From Actinomadura luteofluorescens (GTDB lineage: Bacteria; Actinomycetota; Actinomycetes; Streptosporangiales; Streptosporangiaceae): a DNA stretch of 64,000 bases. The position numbers were made by a program, and so were the translations under genes. How positions within the stretch are numbered: position 1 is the first letter of the stretch; each line of letters begins with the position of its first letter. Below the pieces are notes generated by a model. That model was not told the origin of the DNA, searched no databases, and saw only the letters and a program-made list of their open reading frames with translations. The stretch covers positions 5,332,001 through 5,396,000 of the forward strand of contig NZ_JACCBA010000001.1 in NCBI RefSeq assembly GCF_013409365.1, in the 5' to 3' direction. Below, piece by piece: positions 48,086-57,706 of the stretch.

Positions 48086-49195
48086 TCAGTCGATGCGCCA
48101 GGTGTCGCCGCTGCCGAGCAGGGCCGCGAGGTCGCCCTCGCCCTGCGCCTGGACGGCGTCGTCGAGCTGGGCCCGCATCAGCTCGTCGTAGGACGGGCGG
48201 TCGACGTCGCGGAAGATGCCGATCGGGGTGTGCTCGAACGCCGGCTGGTCCAGCCGCGACAGCGCGAACGCCTGCGACGGGTCCGGGTTGTGGGCGTCGT
48301 GCACGGCGATCTCGGCCGGGTCCACGTCGGCGACGTTCACGACCTCGAACGACCCGGACGGGGCGCGGCGCAGCGCCTTGGCACGGTCGGCCCCGAACAC
48401 GATGGGCTCGCCGTGCTCCAGCCGGACGGTGACGTCGTCGCGCACCGCCGCGTCCTTCAGCGGGTCGAACGCGCCGTCGTTGAAGATGTTGCAGTTCTGG
48501 TAGATCTCGACGAGCGCGGTGCCGCGGTGCTGCGCGGCGGCCCGCAGCACCGACTGCAGGTGCTTGCGGTCGGAGTCGATGGTGCGGGCGACGAACGTGC
48601 CCTCCGCGCCGATCGCGAGCGACAGCGGGTTGAAGGGGGCGTCGAGCGAGCCCATCGGCGTCGACTTGGTGATCTTGCCGAGCTCCGAGGTCGGCGAGTA
48701 CTGGCCCTTCGTCAGCCCGTAGATCCGGTTGTTGAACAGCAGGATCTTGAGGTTGACGTTGCGGCGCAGCGCGTGGATCAGGTGGTTGCCGCCGATGGAC
48801 AGCGAGTCGCCGTCCCCGGTCACCACCCACACCGACAGGTCGGGGCGGGACGTGGCGAGGCCCGTCGCGATCGCGGGAGCGCGGCCGTGGATCGAGTGGA
48901 ACCCGTAGGTGTTCATGTAGTACGGGAACCGCGACGAGCAGCCGATGCCGGAGACGAACGTGATGTTCTCGCGGCGCAGCCCGAGCTCGGGAAGGAACGA
49001 CTGGACGGCCGCGAGGATCGCGTAGTCACCGCACCCGGGGCACCAGCGCACCTCCTGGTCGGTCTTGAAGTCCTTCATCGTCTGCTTCCCGTCCGCCTTG
49101 GGGACGAGGGAGAGCAGGCCGCGGCCGTCGGCGACGCCGTTGCCGGCGCCGTTGCCGTTGCCGTGCGCGGCGCCGTTGGCTCCGTTGTCACTCAC
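48086..49195 (-). CDS. korB: 2-oxoacid:ferredoxin oxidoreductase beta subunit
   Basis: 369 residues. Binds thiamine diphosphate and one [4Fe-4S] cluster. Cluster ligands are the pair in WCPGCGDYAI, the cysteine in GIGCSSRFP and that in YQNCNIFND; the ThDP motif is GDGDSLSIGGNHLIHALRRNVNLKILLFNN. With KorA it oxidises 2-oxoglutarate to succinyl-CoA and reduces ferredoxin, bypassing 2-oxoglutarate dehydrogenase. A 30-residue Gly/Asn-rich N-terminus precedes the core. Its start overlaps korA by 8 bases. Confidence 0.94.
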   Translation of the reverse strand: MSDNGANGAAHGNGNGAGNGVADGRGLLSLVPKADGKQTMKDFKTDQEVRWCPGCGDYAILAAVQSFLPELGLRRENITFVSGIGCSSRFPYYMNTYGFHSIHGRAPAIATGLATSRPDLSVWVVTGDGDSLSIGGNHLIHALRRNVNLKILLFNNRIYGLTKGQYSPTSELGKITKSTPMGSLDAPFNPLSLAIGAEGTFVARTIDSDRKHLQSVLRAAAQHRGTALVEIYQNCNIFNDGAFDPLKDAAVRDDVTVRLEHGEPIVFGADRAKALRRAPSGSFEVVNVADVDPAEIAVHDAHNPDPSQAFALSRLDQPAFEHTPIGIFRDVDRPSYDELMRAQLDDAVQAQGEGDLAALLGSGDTWRID

Positions 49196-51029
49196 TGTCG
49201 ATCACATCCTGGATGACGCCCTGGAGCTCCTCGGCCTTGAACGGCAGGCCGCGGACCTGGTTGTAGCCGATCACGTCGATGAGCAGCCGGCCGCGCAGCA
49301 GCAGCGCGAGCTGGCCGAGGTTGATCTCAGGGACGATCACCTTGTCGTAGGAGCGCAGCACCTCGGGCAGGTTCGCCGGGAACGGGTTGAGGTGCCGCAG
49401 GTGGGCCTGCGCGATGGGGCGCCCGGACGCCCGGACCCGCCGGACGGCCGCGGAGATGGCCCCGTACGTCCCTCCCCAGCCCATCACCAGGACGCGGGCC
49501 GCGCCGGACGGGTCGTCCACGGCGAGCGGCTCGATGTCGTTCGCGATCCCGTCGACCTTGGCCTGGCGCAGCCGGACCATGCGGTCGTGGTTGGCGGGGT
49601 CGTAGGAGATGTTGCCGGTGACGTCGGCCTTCTCCAGGCCGCCGATCCGGTGCTCCAGCCCGGCCGTGCCGGGGACCGCCCACGGGCGGGCGAGGGTGGC
49701 CGGGTCGCGCTCGAACGGCTGGAACCCCTCCTGCGACGGCTCGGCGAAGTTCGGCTCGATCTTCGGCAGCGTCGCCACGTCCGGCAGCCGCCACGGCTCG
49801 GAGCCGTTGGCGAGGTAGCCGTCCGACAGCAGGATCACCGGCGTGCGGTACTTCACCGCGATCCGCGCCGCCTCGATCGTCGCGTCGAAGCAGTCCGACG
49901 GGGACTGCGGCGCGATCACCGGGACGGGCGCCTCGCCGTTGCGGCCGAACATGGCCTGCAGCAGGTCGGCCTGCTCGGTCTTGGTCGGCAGCCCGGTGGA
50001 CGGGCCGGCCCGCTGCACGTCGATGACCAGCAGCGGGAGTTCGGTCGAGACGCCGAGCCCGATCGTCTCGCTCTTCAGCGCGATGCCGGGCCCCGACGTG
50101 GTGGTGACGCCGAGCGACCCGCCGAACGAGGCGCCGAGCGCCGCGCCGACCGCGGCGATCTCGTCCTCGGCCTGGAAGGTGCGGACGCCGAACCGCTTGT
50201 GCTTGGAGATCTCGTGCAGGATGTCGGACGCCGGCGTGATCGGGTAGGAGCCGAGGAAGATCGGCAGCCCGCTCTGCACGCCCGCCGCGACCAGCCCGTA
50301 CGCCAGCGCGAGGTTCCCGGTGATGTTGCGGTAGAGCCCCGGCTCGTGCTCGGCCGGCTTGATCTCGTACTGCACCGAGAACGCCTCGGTGGTCTCGCCG
50401 TAGGACCAGCCCGCCTGGAAGGCCGCGATGTTGGCCTTCATGATCTCGGGCTTGCTGGCGAACTTGCGCTCCAGGAAGGCCAGTGTCCCCTCGGTGGGAC
50501 GGTGGTACAGCCACGACAGGAGGCCGAGCGCGAACATGTTCTTCGCGCGCTCGGCGTCCTTCTTGGAGATGTCGAAGTCTTCGAGTGCCTTCACCGTCAT
50601 GGAGGTCAGCGGCAGGGCGTGGACCCGGAACTCCGACAGCGAGCCGTCCTCGACGGGGCTGGCCGCGTAGCCGACCTTGGCGAGGTTGCGCTTGCTGAAC
50701 TCGTCGGTGTTGACGATGAGGTCGGCGCCGTGCGGAAGATCCCCGAGGTTCGCCTTGAGGGCGGCGGGGTTCATCGCGACCAGGACGTTCGGCGCGTCGC
50801 CCGGCGTCAGGATGTCGTGGTCGGCGAAGTGCAACTGGAAACTGGACACGCCGGGGAGGGTCCCGGCGGGGGCGCGGATTTCGGCCGGGAAGTTCGGCAA
50901 CGTGGAGAGGTCGTTGCCGAACGCCGCGGTCTCCTGGGTGAAGCGGTCGCCGGTCAGCTGCATGCCGTCGCCGGAGTCTCCGGCGAAGCGGATGATGACG
51001 CGGTCGAGCTGCTGGACCTGTTTGGTCAC
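49188..51029 (-). CDS. korA: 2-oxoacid:ferredoxin oxidoreductase alpha (gamma-alpha fused) subunit
   Basis: 613 residues. The N-terminal gamma-type domain (RVIIRFAGDSGDGMQLTGDRF; to about residue 190) is fused to the alpha pyrimidine-binding domain (SGLPIFLGSYPITPASDILHEISKH; GLGVSTELPLLVIDVQRAGPSTGLPTKTEQADL). This is the KorA architecture of oxygen-tolerant actinomycete enzymes. GTG start follows GAGGAGG. Partner of korB. A possible iron box lies upstream. Confidence 0.94.
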   Translation of the reverse strand: MTKQVQQLDRVIIRFAGDSGDGMQLTGDRFTQETAAFGNDLSTLPNFPAEIRAPAGTLPGVSSFQLHFADHDILTPGDAPNVLVAMNPAALKANLGDLPHGADLIVNTDEFSKRNLAKVGYAASPVEDGSLSEFRVHALPLTSMTVKALEDFDISKKDAERAKNMFALGLLSWLYHRPTEGTLAFLERKFASKPEIMKANIAAFQAGWSYGETTEAFSVQYEIKPAEHEPGLYRNITGNLALAYGLVAAGVQSGLPIFLGSYPITPASDILHEISKHKRFGVRTFQAEDEIAAVGAALGASFGGSLGVTTTSGPGIALKSETIGLGVSTELPLLVIDVQRAGPSTGLPTKTEQADLLQAMFGRNGEAPVPVIAPQSPSDCFDATIEAARIAVKYRTPVILLSDGYLANGSEPWRLPDVATLPKIEPNFAEPSQEGFQPFERDPATLARPWAVPGTAGLEHRIGGLEKADVTGNISYDPANHDRMVRLRQAKVDGIANDIEPLAVDDPSGAARVLVMGWGGTYGAISAAVRRVRASGRPIAQAHLRHLNPFPANLPEVLRSYDKVIVPEINLGQLALLLRGRLLIDVIGYNQVRGLPFKAEELQGVIQDVIDSE

Positions 51030-51456
51030 AGAGGAAGACCTCCTCGACGCGCAGCATCCGTCCTGGGGGAGGCACCCAGGATCGTGATGCTACTAAGGCT
51101 TACCTTCATGGTATGTCCGGGACGGGATGGGTTGGCGGTGACGGGCCGCACACAGGGATGACCGCGCAAGGAGAGCGCGCTGTCCTCGTCCGGTGCCGGT
51201 GGCCGCGCGTCATGGAGGCGTGCGACGGGCGGCGAACGCTCCGCAGGTCCTATCGGGCGATACGACCTGGACGGGTCCCCGGGTTCATCCCGAACACAGG
51301 CAGCTGCGCTGGCGGCACAGGTCGACATGCAGACGCCGGACCAGCAACCGCGCGGGACTCGTCGAGGAGCATCCGCTCCCCAGAGGCGTGGAGTTCACGA
51401 CCCGAAGTGTAGACAGCCGGAATCCCGTTCGATCGCACCGCCCCTGAACGTGGGGT
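51030..51456. other. Intergenic region upstream of korA
   Basis: 427 bases between the korA start and the stop of the next minus-strand gene. No supported gene; short open frames here lack family features. It contains the candidate iron box at 51089-51107. Confidence 0.5.
51089..51107. promoter_or_regulatory. Weak candidate iron box (IdeR/DmdR-type)
   Basis: Reverse strand GAAGGTAAGCCTTAGTAGC matches 13 of 19 positions of the consensus TWAGGTWAGSCTWACCTWA, with 13 consecutive matches in the first part and a poor second arm. It lies 60-78 bases upstream of korA. An iron-dependent control of a [4Fe-4S] enzyme would make sense, but the match is incomplete. Confidence 0.3.
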
Positions 51457-52998
51457 TCACGGTGTCCCTGGTGTCTGGGATGTGGCGATTTCCGGCCGCT
51501 CCGAGCGCTTGACGGACGGCTCGCCCGACACGGTCGGGCCCGGCGTGCCCTGAGCCGCCTTCATCACCGCCTTGCGCTCGCGGTCGACGCGGGCGAGGAG
51601 TTTCGGCACGTCGGCGACGTCGACGGCCTCGCCGACGACGCGCGCCTTCGCCTCGTAGGGGTAGGAGCCGGGGTTGTCGAGCGCGGCGCGCATCCAGTGC
51701 CGCCACAGCTTGCTGGTCACGGTGCAGCGCAGGACGAGCGACCGGTTGGCCGGGACCGGTCCCGACCCCGTGCACGTCCCGAGCGGCTCGCCCTTGGACG
51801 AGATCGCCGCCCGCAGCGCCGCGCGCGCGCCGTCCGGCACCGTCGCGGGTTCGGTGAGCGTGGCGGGCATGTTCACCGTGCATCCGCTGGTGTTCTGCTC
51901 GCAGTTGCTGAACGCCAGCTTCCCCGGAGTGAAGCGCAGGCCGGGATCGGCCGCCCCGCCGAGCCGGGCCACCCGCGGACGCAACTCGGCGAACAGCGGC
52001 GCCGGGGTCGCCACGGGCGCGACGGTGAAGCGCTGCGCCGCCCGCCCGTCCGGCCGCACCGCCAGCAGCCGGTACGGGGCCTCCGCCGTGAGCACGTACT
52101 CCGCGCCGGACGCCTTGACCTTGAAGGCGCGGACGCCGTTCACGTTCTCCGTGGGCGGATTCGCCGGGGCCTTTCTCAGCGCCTTGGCGATCGCCTTGGG
52201 GCCGAGGACGTCCGGGACGTCGAAACCGGGCATCGACGCCGGCGCCTTGGCCCAGCGTCCCGCGTAGTACTCCGGATGCGCGACGCCGCTCGCGTAGGTC
52301 TGCCAGAACGCCGTCCCGGCCCTGACGTAGGTGACGCCGCTGATCGCGACGACCTCCGCCGTCAGCATGCCCGCGGCGAGGGTGCCGCTCGCCGCGCCCG
52401 CCGGCGTCACGCGCAACCGGGCCTGGACGGGCCGGCCGTTGATCGTCAGGGTGCCGTCGTAGCGCAGGCCCGTCCCGGAGGTGAGGGCCTGGCCCGCCGC
52501 GACCGTCCACGCCGGGGGCGGGGCCGCCGCGGCCGCCTTCGGCTCCTTCTTCGGGGGCTCCTCGCCACCGGTGAGCGCCACGGCCGCCACCGCGCCGACC
52601 ACGAGCACGACGGCCGCCGCCCCGGCGACGGCCACCACGCGCCGGCTCCGAGGCCCGCGCTGCCGTCCCGGGGCGCCCGGCGGGACCGGACCACTCGGCG
52701 AGAACGCCGCTCCCGGCTCGCCCTGGAAACCCGCGCCGGGCGGAGCGGCGGAGTCGGGCCCCGGGGGGACGAAGGAGGGCGTGCCACGCGGATCGGTGGG
52801 GGTCGCGCCCGGGTCGGCCGCGTGAGCCGCGTCAGGACCGGCGGGGGAGTCCGCCCCGGGCGGGGCTTGGCCGCCGGCGACGCGGACGTCCCCGGGGTGG
52901 GGACCCTGCGGGACGGGGGCGCCCTGCTGCGGGCGGCCGTCCGGGGACGGGGGGCGGGAAGAGGCCGTCGGTGACGGCTCGTCCTGTTCAGCGCTCAC
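51457..52998 (-). CDS. Proline-rich anchored protein, paralogue A
   Basis: 513 residues. Residues 1-115 are Pro/Gly-rich and cytoplasmic; one helix (VVAVAGAAAVVLVVGAVAAVALTGG); then an external part with an LprG/LppX-like middle (LTSGTGLRYDGTLTINGRPVQARL...VTYVRAGTAFWQTYASG) and a cysteine-containing C-terminal domain (NCEQNTSGCTVNM; LVLRCTVTSKLWRHWM). The GTG at 52998 begins VSAEQDEPSPTASSRP; a longer frame starts at 53055. Paralogous to the gene at 53257. Function unknown; cell-envelope role likely. Confidence 0.75.
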   Translation of the reverse strand: MSAEQDEPSPTASSRPPSPDGRPQQGAPVPQGPHPGDVRVAGGQAPPGADSPAGPDAAHAADPGATPTDPRGTPSFVPPGPDSAAPPGAGFQGEPGAAFSPSGPVPPGAPGRQRGPRSRRVVAVAGAAAVVLVVGAVAAVALTGGEEPPKKEPKAAAAAPPPAWTVAAGQALTSGTGLRYDGTLTINGRPVQARLRVTPAGAASGTLAAGMLTAEVVAISGVTYVRAGTAFWQTYASGVAHPEYYAGRWAKAPASMPGFDVPDVLGPKAIAKALRKAPANPPTENVNGVRAFKVKASGAEYVLTAEAPYRLLAVRPDGRAAQRFTVAPVATPAPLFAELRPRVARLGGAADPGLRFTPGKLAFSNCEQNTSGCTVNMPATLTEPATVPDGARAALRAAISSKGEPLGTCTGSGPVPANRSLVLRCTVTSKLWRHWMRAALDNPGSYPYEAKARVVGEAVDVADVPKLLARVDRERKAVMKAAQGTPGPTVSGEPSVKRSERPEIATSQTPGTP

Positions 52999-53162
52999 TC
53001 GGGGCTCACTCTGCTCACTTCCGGGGCCAGGTACCGGCCCGACCGTCAGACACAAAGCAAGGGATCATGGAGGCGTCCCCCGGTGGGTGCCGACGGGCTC
53101 GAAAACGTTCCGGGGGGAAGGGCGGCCGCCGGGCCCTGGAGGGGCCGTCCACCAAGAGCATA

Positions 53163-53215
53163 AGGGTGCCCGGCGGCGCCCCTCCCCGGAAAGGAGGGGC
53201 GCCGCCGGGCACCCT
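53163..53215 (-). terminator. Strong hairpin terminator
   Basis: A perfect 23-bp stem (53163-53185 with 53193-53215; arm begins AGGGTGCCCGGCGGCG) around a 7-base CCGGAAA loop, 42 bases beyond the stop of paralogue B on the minus strand. This is the strongest hairpin in the window. Confidence 0.85.
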
Positions 53216-53256
53216 TGCGGTCGCGGATCAGCGCGCGAGGCGCCTCACCTGCGGCG

Positions 53257-54528
53257 TCATTCGCTGTCGAGGCCGCTCTGCAGGCCGGACACCTCTTCGG
53301 AGGTGGCGCCGATCACCTTGTACTCCGCGTGCTTGTAGAAGGTGCCGCCGGTGGCCTTGGCCCAGCTCGTCCACGCGCTGCTGACGACCCGGCAGCTCGT
53401 CCACTGGGAGAGGCTGCTGGTGAGCGTGACGTGCGCGGTGCAGTTGCCGAGGTCACGGCCGGTCAGCGTGCCGGCGGTGAGCCGGAACCGGACGTCGATC
53501 GTGACGGGCTTCTCCACGTCGTACGGCGGCCGGATCTTGGCCTCGACCGTGCAGCCGGAGTTGCCGTTGCAGTTGCCCTTCTTCCACTCGTCGACCGTCG
53601 GCTTCGACGTGGCGTTGAAGGAGTCCTTCAGCTCGCCCATGCTGGTGCGCATGTCCGAGATGAGGGAGGAGGCGTCGCCGGAGTCCTTCGGGGTGACGTC
53701 CAGCGTGACCCGCGGCGTGGTCGCCTCGTAGCGGATCAGCTCGGCGTCGTCGTCGTCGGTGATGTAGAGCGTGGAGGAGAAGGTGCTGAACTTGAGCGCC
53801 TTCTTGCCCATCCACGTCGTCTCGATCGGCTTGACCCGCGACAGCCGGGCCGAGCGGATCTTGCTCGCCAGCGCCGTCGGCGACAGCTGCTCCTTGAAGT
53901 CGAGGTCGAGCTCGTCGGCGCTCAGCCGGCCCCACTGCTCACCCGAGGTGAGGTAGTAGGGGGTCTCGGTGGAGGAGATCTGCCGCGTCCAGTAGGACTT
54001 GTCGCCCTTCACGAAGAGCTTGCCGTCGGCCGACAGCACGGTGACCTGGTCGGTGTTCCAGGTGACGGGCCCCATCGCGCGGCCGCCCTTGGTGACGTTC
54101 AGCTCGCCGCGCAGCGTCTCGCTGCCGCCGAAGGTGCCCTTCAGCGTGACCGCCTTGGCCGCGTCCATGTTGGTCGCGGCCGCGGTCAGCTTCTCCTCGG
54201 GGGACTTGCCGCCGCCCTTGGCCACCACGAACACGACGACCGCGATGATCACAAGGAGCAGGACGCCGCCGCCGACGAGGCCGATCACCAGGCCGCCGCC
54301 ACCGCCGCGCCTCGGCGGCGGCATCGGCGGGCCCATCGGGCCGCCGGGGGGCGGGGGGAAGAAGGGGGGTGGTGTTCCGGGGCCTCCGAAGCCGCCGGGC
54401 GGGGGCGGCCCGCCCGGGCCGCCGGGTCCGCCGGGACCGGGCCCGCCCGGGCCCGCTGGCGGCGGCGGAGGCGGCCAGGAGGCCCCACCCGGGGATTCCC
54501 AGCCCGGGGGAGGCGGGGGGTTGCTCAT
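53257..54528 (-). CDS. Proline-rich anchored protein, paralogue B
   Basis: 423 residues. Residues 1-75 are a Pro/Gly tract (PPPPPGWESPGGASWPPPPP type); one helix (GLVIGLVGGGVLLLVIIAVVVFVVA); then a lipoprotein-like beta domain (VTLKGTFGGSETLRGELNVT; VKGDKSYWTRQ) and a C-terminal domain with cysteines (GNCNGNSGCTVEAK; LGNCTAHVTL; TSCRVVSSAW). The layout and C-terminal cysteines match paralogue A. ATG at 54528 follows GGAAGGAC. It is divergent from nuoA2. Confidence 0.78.
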   Translation of the reverse strand: MSNPPPPPGWESPGGASWPPPPPPAGPGGPGPGGPGGPGGPPPPGGFGGPGTPPPFFPPPPGGPMGPPMPPPRRGGGGGLVIGLVGGGVLLLVIIAVVVFVVAKGGGKSPEEKLTAAATNMDAAKAVTLKGTFGGSETLRGELNVTKGGRAMGPVTWNTDQVTVLSADGKLFVKGDKSYWTRQISSTETPYYLTSGEQWGRLSADELDLDFKEQLSPTALASKIRSARLSRVKPIETTWMGKKALKFSTFSSTLYITDDDDAELIRYEATTPRVTLDVTPKDSGDASSLISDMRTSMGELKDSFNATSKPTVDEWKKGNCNGNSGCTVEAKIRPPYDVEKPVTIDVRFRLTAGTLTGRDLGNCTAHVTLTSSLSQWTSCRVVSSAWTSWAKATGGTFYKHAEYKVIGATSEEVSGLQSGLDSE

Positions 54529-54680
54529 CCGGTCACGTCCTTCCAGGTCAAAACCGACCCATGCGAACCTAGTGTGCAGCAAGAGCATGACATTGTGATC
54601 CTCCAGGGTGGAGGTAGGACGTCACACTCCTCGCCGCTGCTTCGCGAGATACTGGATGTGACGCACGCGAGGAGGATCTG

Positions 54681-55052
54681 GTGCATAACTATTTCGACAC
54701 ATATGTCGTTCTGGTCGTGTTGCTCCTCGTGGGCGCCGGGATCGTCGGGGGAGCGCTCGCGGCGAACCGGCTGCTGCGCCCCCATCGTCCCACGGTCGAG
54801 AAACTGACGACGTACGAGTGCGGCGTCGACCCGGTCGGCGAGGGCTGGGCCCACTCCTACGTGCGCTATTACGTCTTCGCCTACCTCTACGTGGTGTTCG
54901 CCGTGGACGCGGTGTTCCTCTTCCCCTGGGCGACCGTCTTCTCCGCCCCCGGCTACGGGGCGACGACGCTCGGCGAGATGTTCGTCTTCCTGGCGTTCCT
55001 GGCCGCGGGGCTCGCATACGCGGGCAAGAAGGGCGTCCTGTCCTGGGTCTGA
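54681..55052 (+). CDS. nuoA: Complex I subunit A, second locus
   Basis: 123 residues, three helices. ECGVDPVGEGWAHSYVRYYVFAYLYVVFAVDAVFLFPWA matches NuoA, with the loop cysteine and acidic residues kept. Diverged from the first copy (2231-2590). GTG start after GAGGAGGAT. First gene of a reduced nuo locus. Confidence 0.93.
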   Translation: MHNYFDTYVVLVVLLLVGAGIVGGALAANRLLRPHRPTVEKLTTYECGVDPVGEGWAHSYVRYYVFAYLYVVFAVDAVFLFPWATVFSAPGYGATTLGEMFVFLAFLAAGLAYAGKKGVLSWV

Positions 55053-55079
55053 CCCCCCGGGCGCTGTAACAATGGCGTC

Positions 55080-56177
55080 GTGGGCACCATCGATCTTCCC
55101 CCGCCGAGCGTCGGGCCGCTGTCGCGGCTCGCGCCCAAGCCGATCAGGTTCGTGCTCAACTGGGGCCGCCGCTACTCGCTCTGGGTCTTCAACTTCGGCC
55201 TGGCCTGCTGCGCCATCGAGTTCATCGCGACGTCCATGAGCCGGCACGACTTCATCCGGCTCGGCGTCATCCCGTTCGCGCCCGGCCCGCGCCAGGCCGA
55301 CCTGATGGTCGTCTCCGGCACCGTCAGCGACAAGATGGCCCCCGCGGTGCGCCGCCTCTACGAGCAGATGCCCGAACCCAAGTACGTCATCTCCTTCGGC
55401 GCCTGCTCCAACTGCGGCGGCCCCTACTGGGACTCCTACTGCGTGACCAAGGGCGTCGACCAGATCATCCCGGTGGACGTCTACGTGCCCGGCTGCCCGC
55501 CCCGCCCGGAGGCGCTGCTGCAGGGCATCGTCCACCTCCAGGAGAAGATCGCGGCCGAGTCGCTCGGCGACCGCTACGGCGGGAACGGCGGAGCGGAGCC
55601 CGTCACCCCGCCCCCGGCGCCGCGTCCGTTCCCGGCCACCGTCCTGCGCCGCCCGCTCCAGCCGCCGCCCGCGCCCGACCGGCACGAGACCTTCGAGCAC
55701 TGGAACAGCCTGGAGGACGGCGGCGGGGAGGCCGGGGCCCCGAAGGGCGAGGCCCCGGGAGACGCGGCGGCGGAGAACGAGACGCTGCCCGTCCAGCACC
55801 TCGGCGAAACGGGGGCCGCGGCCGAGGGCGCACCGGAGCGCGAGGCGCCACCCGTCAAGCCGACCGACACGACCCAGCCTGTCCGGCATCTCCATGAGGC
55901 CGAGGCCGCGGGGACGCCGGCGCCCGCCCCCGAGCAGCCCGTCGATCCGACCGACATCACCCAGCCCGTCCGGCACCTCGCCGAGCCCGAGCCCGAGCCC
56001 GAGTCCGAGCCGGGACCGACGGACACCACGCAGCCCGTGCACATGGTCGAAGACCACTACGTCACCGCGCCCGTCCCGATAGTGGAGGACGACGACGCGG
56101 ACCCGTCGCACGATCCCTCGATCATCCCGGGGCTGGTGGACGACGACCACGACGACCAGATCGGACGTGACCGATGA
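55080..56177 (+). CDS. nuoB: Complex I subunit B, second locus, with long repeat tail
   Basis: 365 residues, twice the usual length. Residues 1-170 are NuoB with all N2 ligands ([26 protein letters not shown]). Residues 175-365 are an acidic, proline-rich extension containing the repeat [10 protein letters not shown] / [10 protein letters not shown] / [10 protein letters not shown] and a looser LPVQHLGET. The tail is probably disordered and could bind a partner. GTG start; the stop overlaps nuoC2. Confidence 0.92.
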   Translation: MGTIDLPPPSVGPLSRLAPKPIRFVLNWGRRYSLWVFNFGLACCAIEFIATSMSRHDFIRLGVIPFAPGPRQADLMVVSGTVSDKMAPAVRRLYEQMPEPKYVISFGACSNCGGPYWDSYCVTKGVDQIIPVDVYVPGCPPRPEALLQGIVHLQEKIAAESLGDRYGGNGGAEPVTPPPAPRPFPATVLRRPLQPPPAPDRHETFEHWNSLEDGGGEAGAPKGEAPGDAAAENETLPVQHLGETGAAAEGAPEREAPPVKPTDTTQPVRHLHEAEAAGTPAPAPEQPVDPTDITQPVRHLAEPEPEPESEPGPTDTTQPVHMVEDHYVTAPVPIVEDDDADPSHDPSIIPGLVDDDHDDQIGRDR

Positions 56178-56740
56178 GTCCCCACTCCCCGGGAGCGGAA
56201 CTCGCGGACGCCTGGACGGGACGCTTCGGCGACGAGGTCACCACCGAGGAGACCTTCGGCGGGCTGGCCGTCGGGGTGTCGCCCGAACTCTGGGTGGAGG
56301 CGCTCACCTTCGCCCGCGACGAGCTGGCCTGCGGCTTCTTCGACTGGCTGACCGGCGTGGACGAGCTGGAGGAGGGCTTCGCGGTCGTCGTGCACGTGTA
56401 CTCGCTGGAGCGCCGCCACCATCTGCTGGTCCGTACGCGCGTGACGAAGCGGGCGCCCGTGCTGGCGACGGCGACGAGCGTCTACCGGGGCGCCGGGTGG
56501 CACGAGCGGGAGACGTCGGAGATGTTCGGCATCCTGTTCGAGGGCCACCCGAACCTCGTCCCGCTGCTCCTGCCGGACGGGTTCGAGGGCCACCCGCTGC
56601 GCAAGGACTTCGTGCTCGCCGCCCGCGTCGCCAAGCCGTGGCCGGGCGCCAAGGAACCGGGCGAGTCGGGGCACGGCGCGCCGAGCCGCCGCCGCGTCCG
56701 TCCCCCGGGGGTCCCGGAGGGCTGGGGGCCCCATGCTTGA
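56174..56740 (+). CDS. nuoC: Complex I subunit C, second locus
   Basis: 188 residues. [44 protein letters not shown] is the 30-kDa signature. It is not fused to a NuoD domain: the gene ends 40 residues after the signature and nuoH2 begins before its stop. ATG overlaps the nuoB2 stop as ATGA. Confidence 0.9.
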   Translation: MSPHSPGAELADAWTGRFGDEVTTEETFGGLAVGVSPELWVEALTFARDELACGFFDWLTGVDELEEGFAVVVHVYSLERRHHLLVRTRVTKRAPVLATATSVYRGAGWHERETSEMFGILFEGHPNLVPLLLPDGFEGHPLRKDFVLAARVAKPWPGAKEPGESGHGAPSRRRVRPPGVPEGWGPHA

Positions 56741-57686
56741 GGTCGTGGTCAAGCTGGTGCTGGTCGCGGGCGCGTTCGCGGTGCTTCCGCTGCTGGTGGG
56801 GCAGGCCGAGCACAAGGTGATGGCGCACATGCAGGGCCGCCTCGGCCCCATGTACGCGGGCGGGTTCCACGGCTGGGCGCAGCTCGTCGCCGACGGCGTC
56901 AAGTTCGCGCAGAAGGAGGACGTGGTCCCGCGCGACGCCGACCGGTGGGTGTTCAAGCTGGCGCCGGGCGTGGCGATCGTCCCGTACCTGCTGGTCCTGC
57001 TGGTGATCCCGGTCGGGCCCGGCGGGCAGGTCGCGCTCGACCTCGGCCCGGGGGTGTTCTTCGCGCTCGCCGTGATGGGCGTCGGCGTGATCGGCGCGAT
57101 CATGGCGGGCTGGGCGAGCGCGAACAAGTACTCGCTGCTCGGCGGGATGCGGGTCGCGGCCCAGCTGATGTCCTACGAGCTGCCGATGGTGTTCGCGGCG
57201 TCGTCGGTGGCGATGGCGGCGGGGACGCTGTCGCTGCAGGGCGTCGTGGAGGAGTGGCGCTGGTGGTGGCTGCCGTGGCAGGCGGTCGGCGGCGTGGTCT
57301 TCTTCGTCGCGGGCCTGGCGGAGCTGCGGCGCCCGCCGTTCGACATGCCGGTCGCCGACTCGGAGATCATCTTCGGCCCGTACACGGAGTACGGCGGGCT
57401 GCGGTTCGCGCTGTTCATCCTCGCCGAGTACGCGGGGATCGTCGTGCTGTGCGCGCTGACGGCCGTGCTGTTCCTCGGCGGGTGGAAGGGCCCGTTCCTG
57501 AACACCGAGCTGGGCTGGCTCTGGACGCTGCTGAAGGTCGCCGTGCTGGCGTTCTGCGTGATCTGGCTGCGGGTCAGCTACCCGCGCATGCGCGAGGACC
57601 AGCTGCAGAAGCTCGCCTGGGCGTGGCTCGTCCCGCTGTCACTGGCCCAGCTCGCGCTGACCGGCGTCCTCAGGGTCGCCCTCTGA
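56733..57686 (+). CDS. nuoH: Complex I subunit H, second locus
   Basis: 317 residues, eight helices. The N-terminal [21 protein letters not shown] is NuoH-like. The acid loop reads [22 protein letters not shown]; compared with [20 protein letters not shown] of the first copy, the first glutamate is replaced by valine while later acids remain. No long C-terminal tail. Overlaps nuoC2 by 8 bases. It is followed by an antisense gene, not by nuoI. Confidence 0.92.
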   Translation: MLEVVVKLVLVAGAFAVLPLLVGQAEHKVMAHMQGRLGPMYAGGFHGWAQLVADGVKFAQKEDVVPRDADRWVFKLAPGVAIVPYLLVLLVIPVGPGGQVALDLGPGVFFALAVMGVGVIGAIMAGWASANKYSLLGGMRVAAQLMSYELPMVFAASSVAMAAGTLSLQGVVEEWRWWWLPWQAVGGVVFFVAGLAELRRPPFDMPVADSEIIFGPYTEYGGLRFALFILAEYAGIVVLCALTAVLFLGGWKGPFLNTELGWLWTLLKVAVLAFCVIWLRVSYPRMREDQLQKLAWAWLVPLSLAQLALTGVLRVAL

Positions 57687-57706
57687 GCGCCGGCGGCGCC
57701 CGGACG

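Noticed and set aside
51113..51412. Short plus-strand frame upstream of korA
   Set aside because: No ribosome site or family similarity; overlapping frames on both strands are equally open.
56174..56740. NuoC2 considered as a NuoCD fusion that would supply NuoD
   Set aside because: At 188 residues it contains only the 30-kDa domain; nuoH2 starts before its stop.
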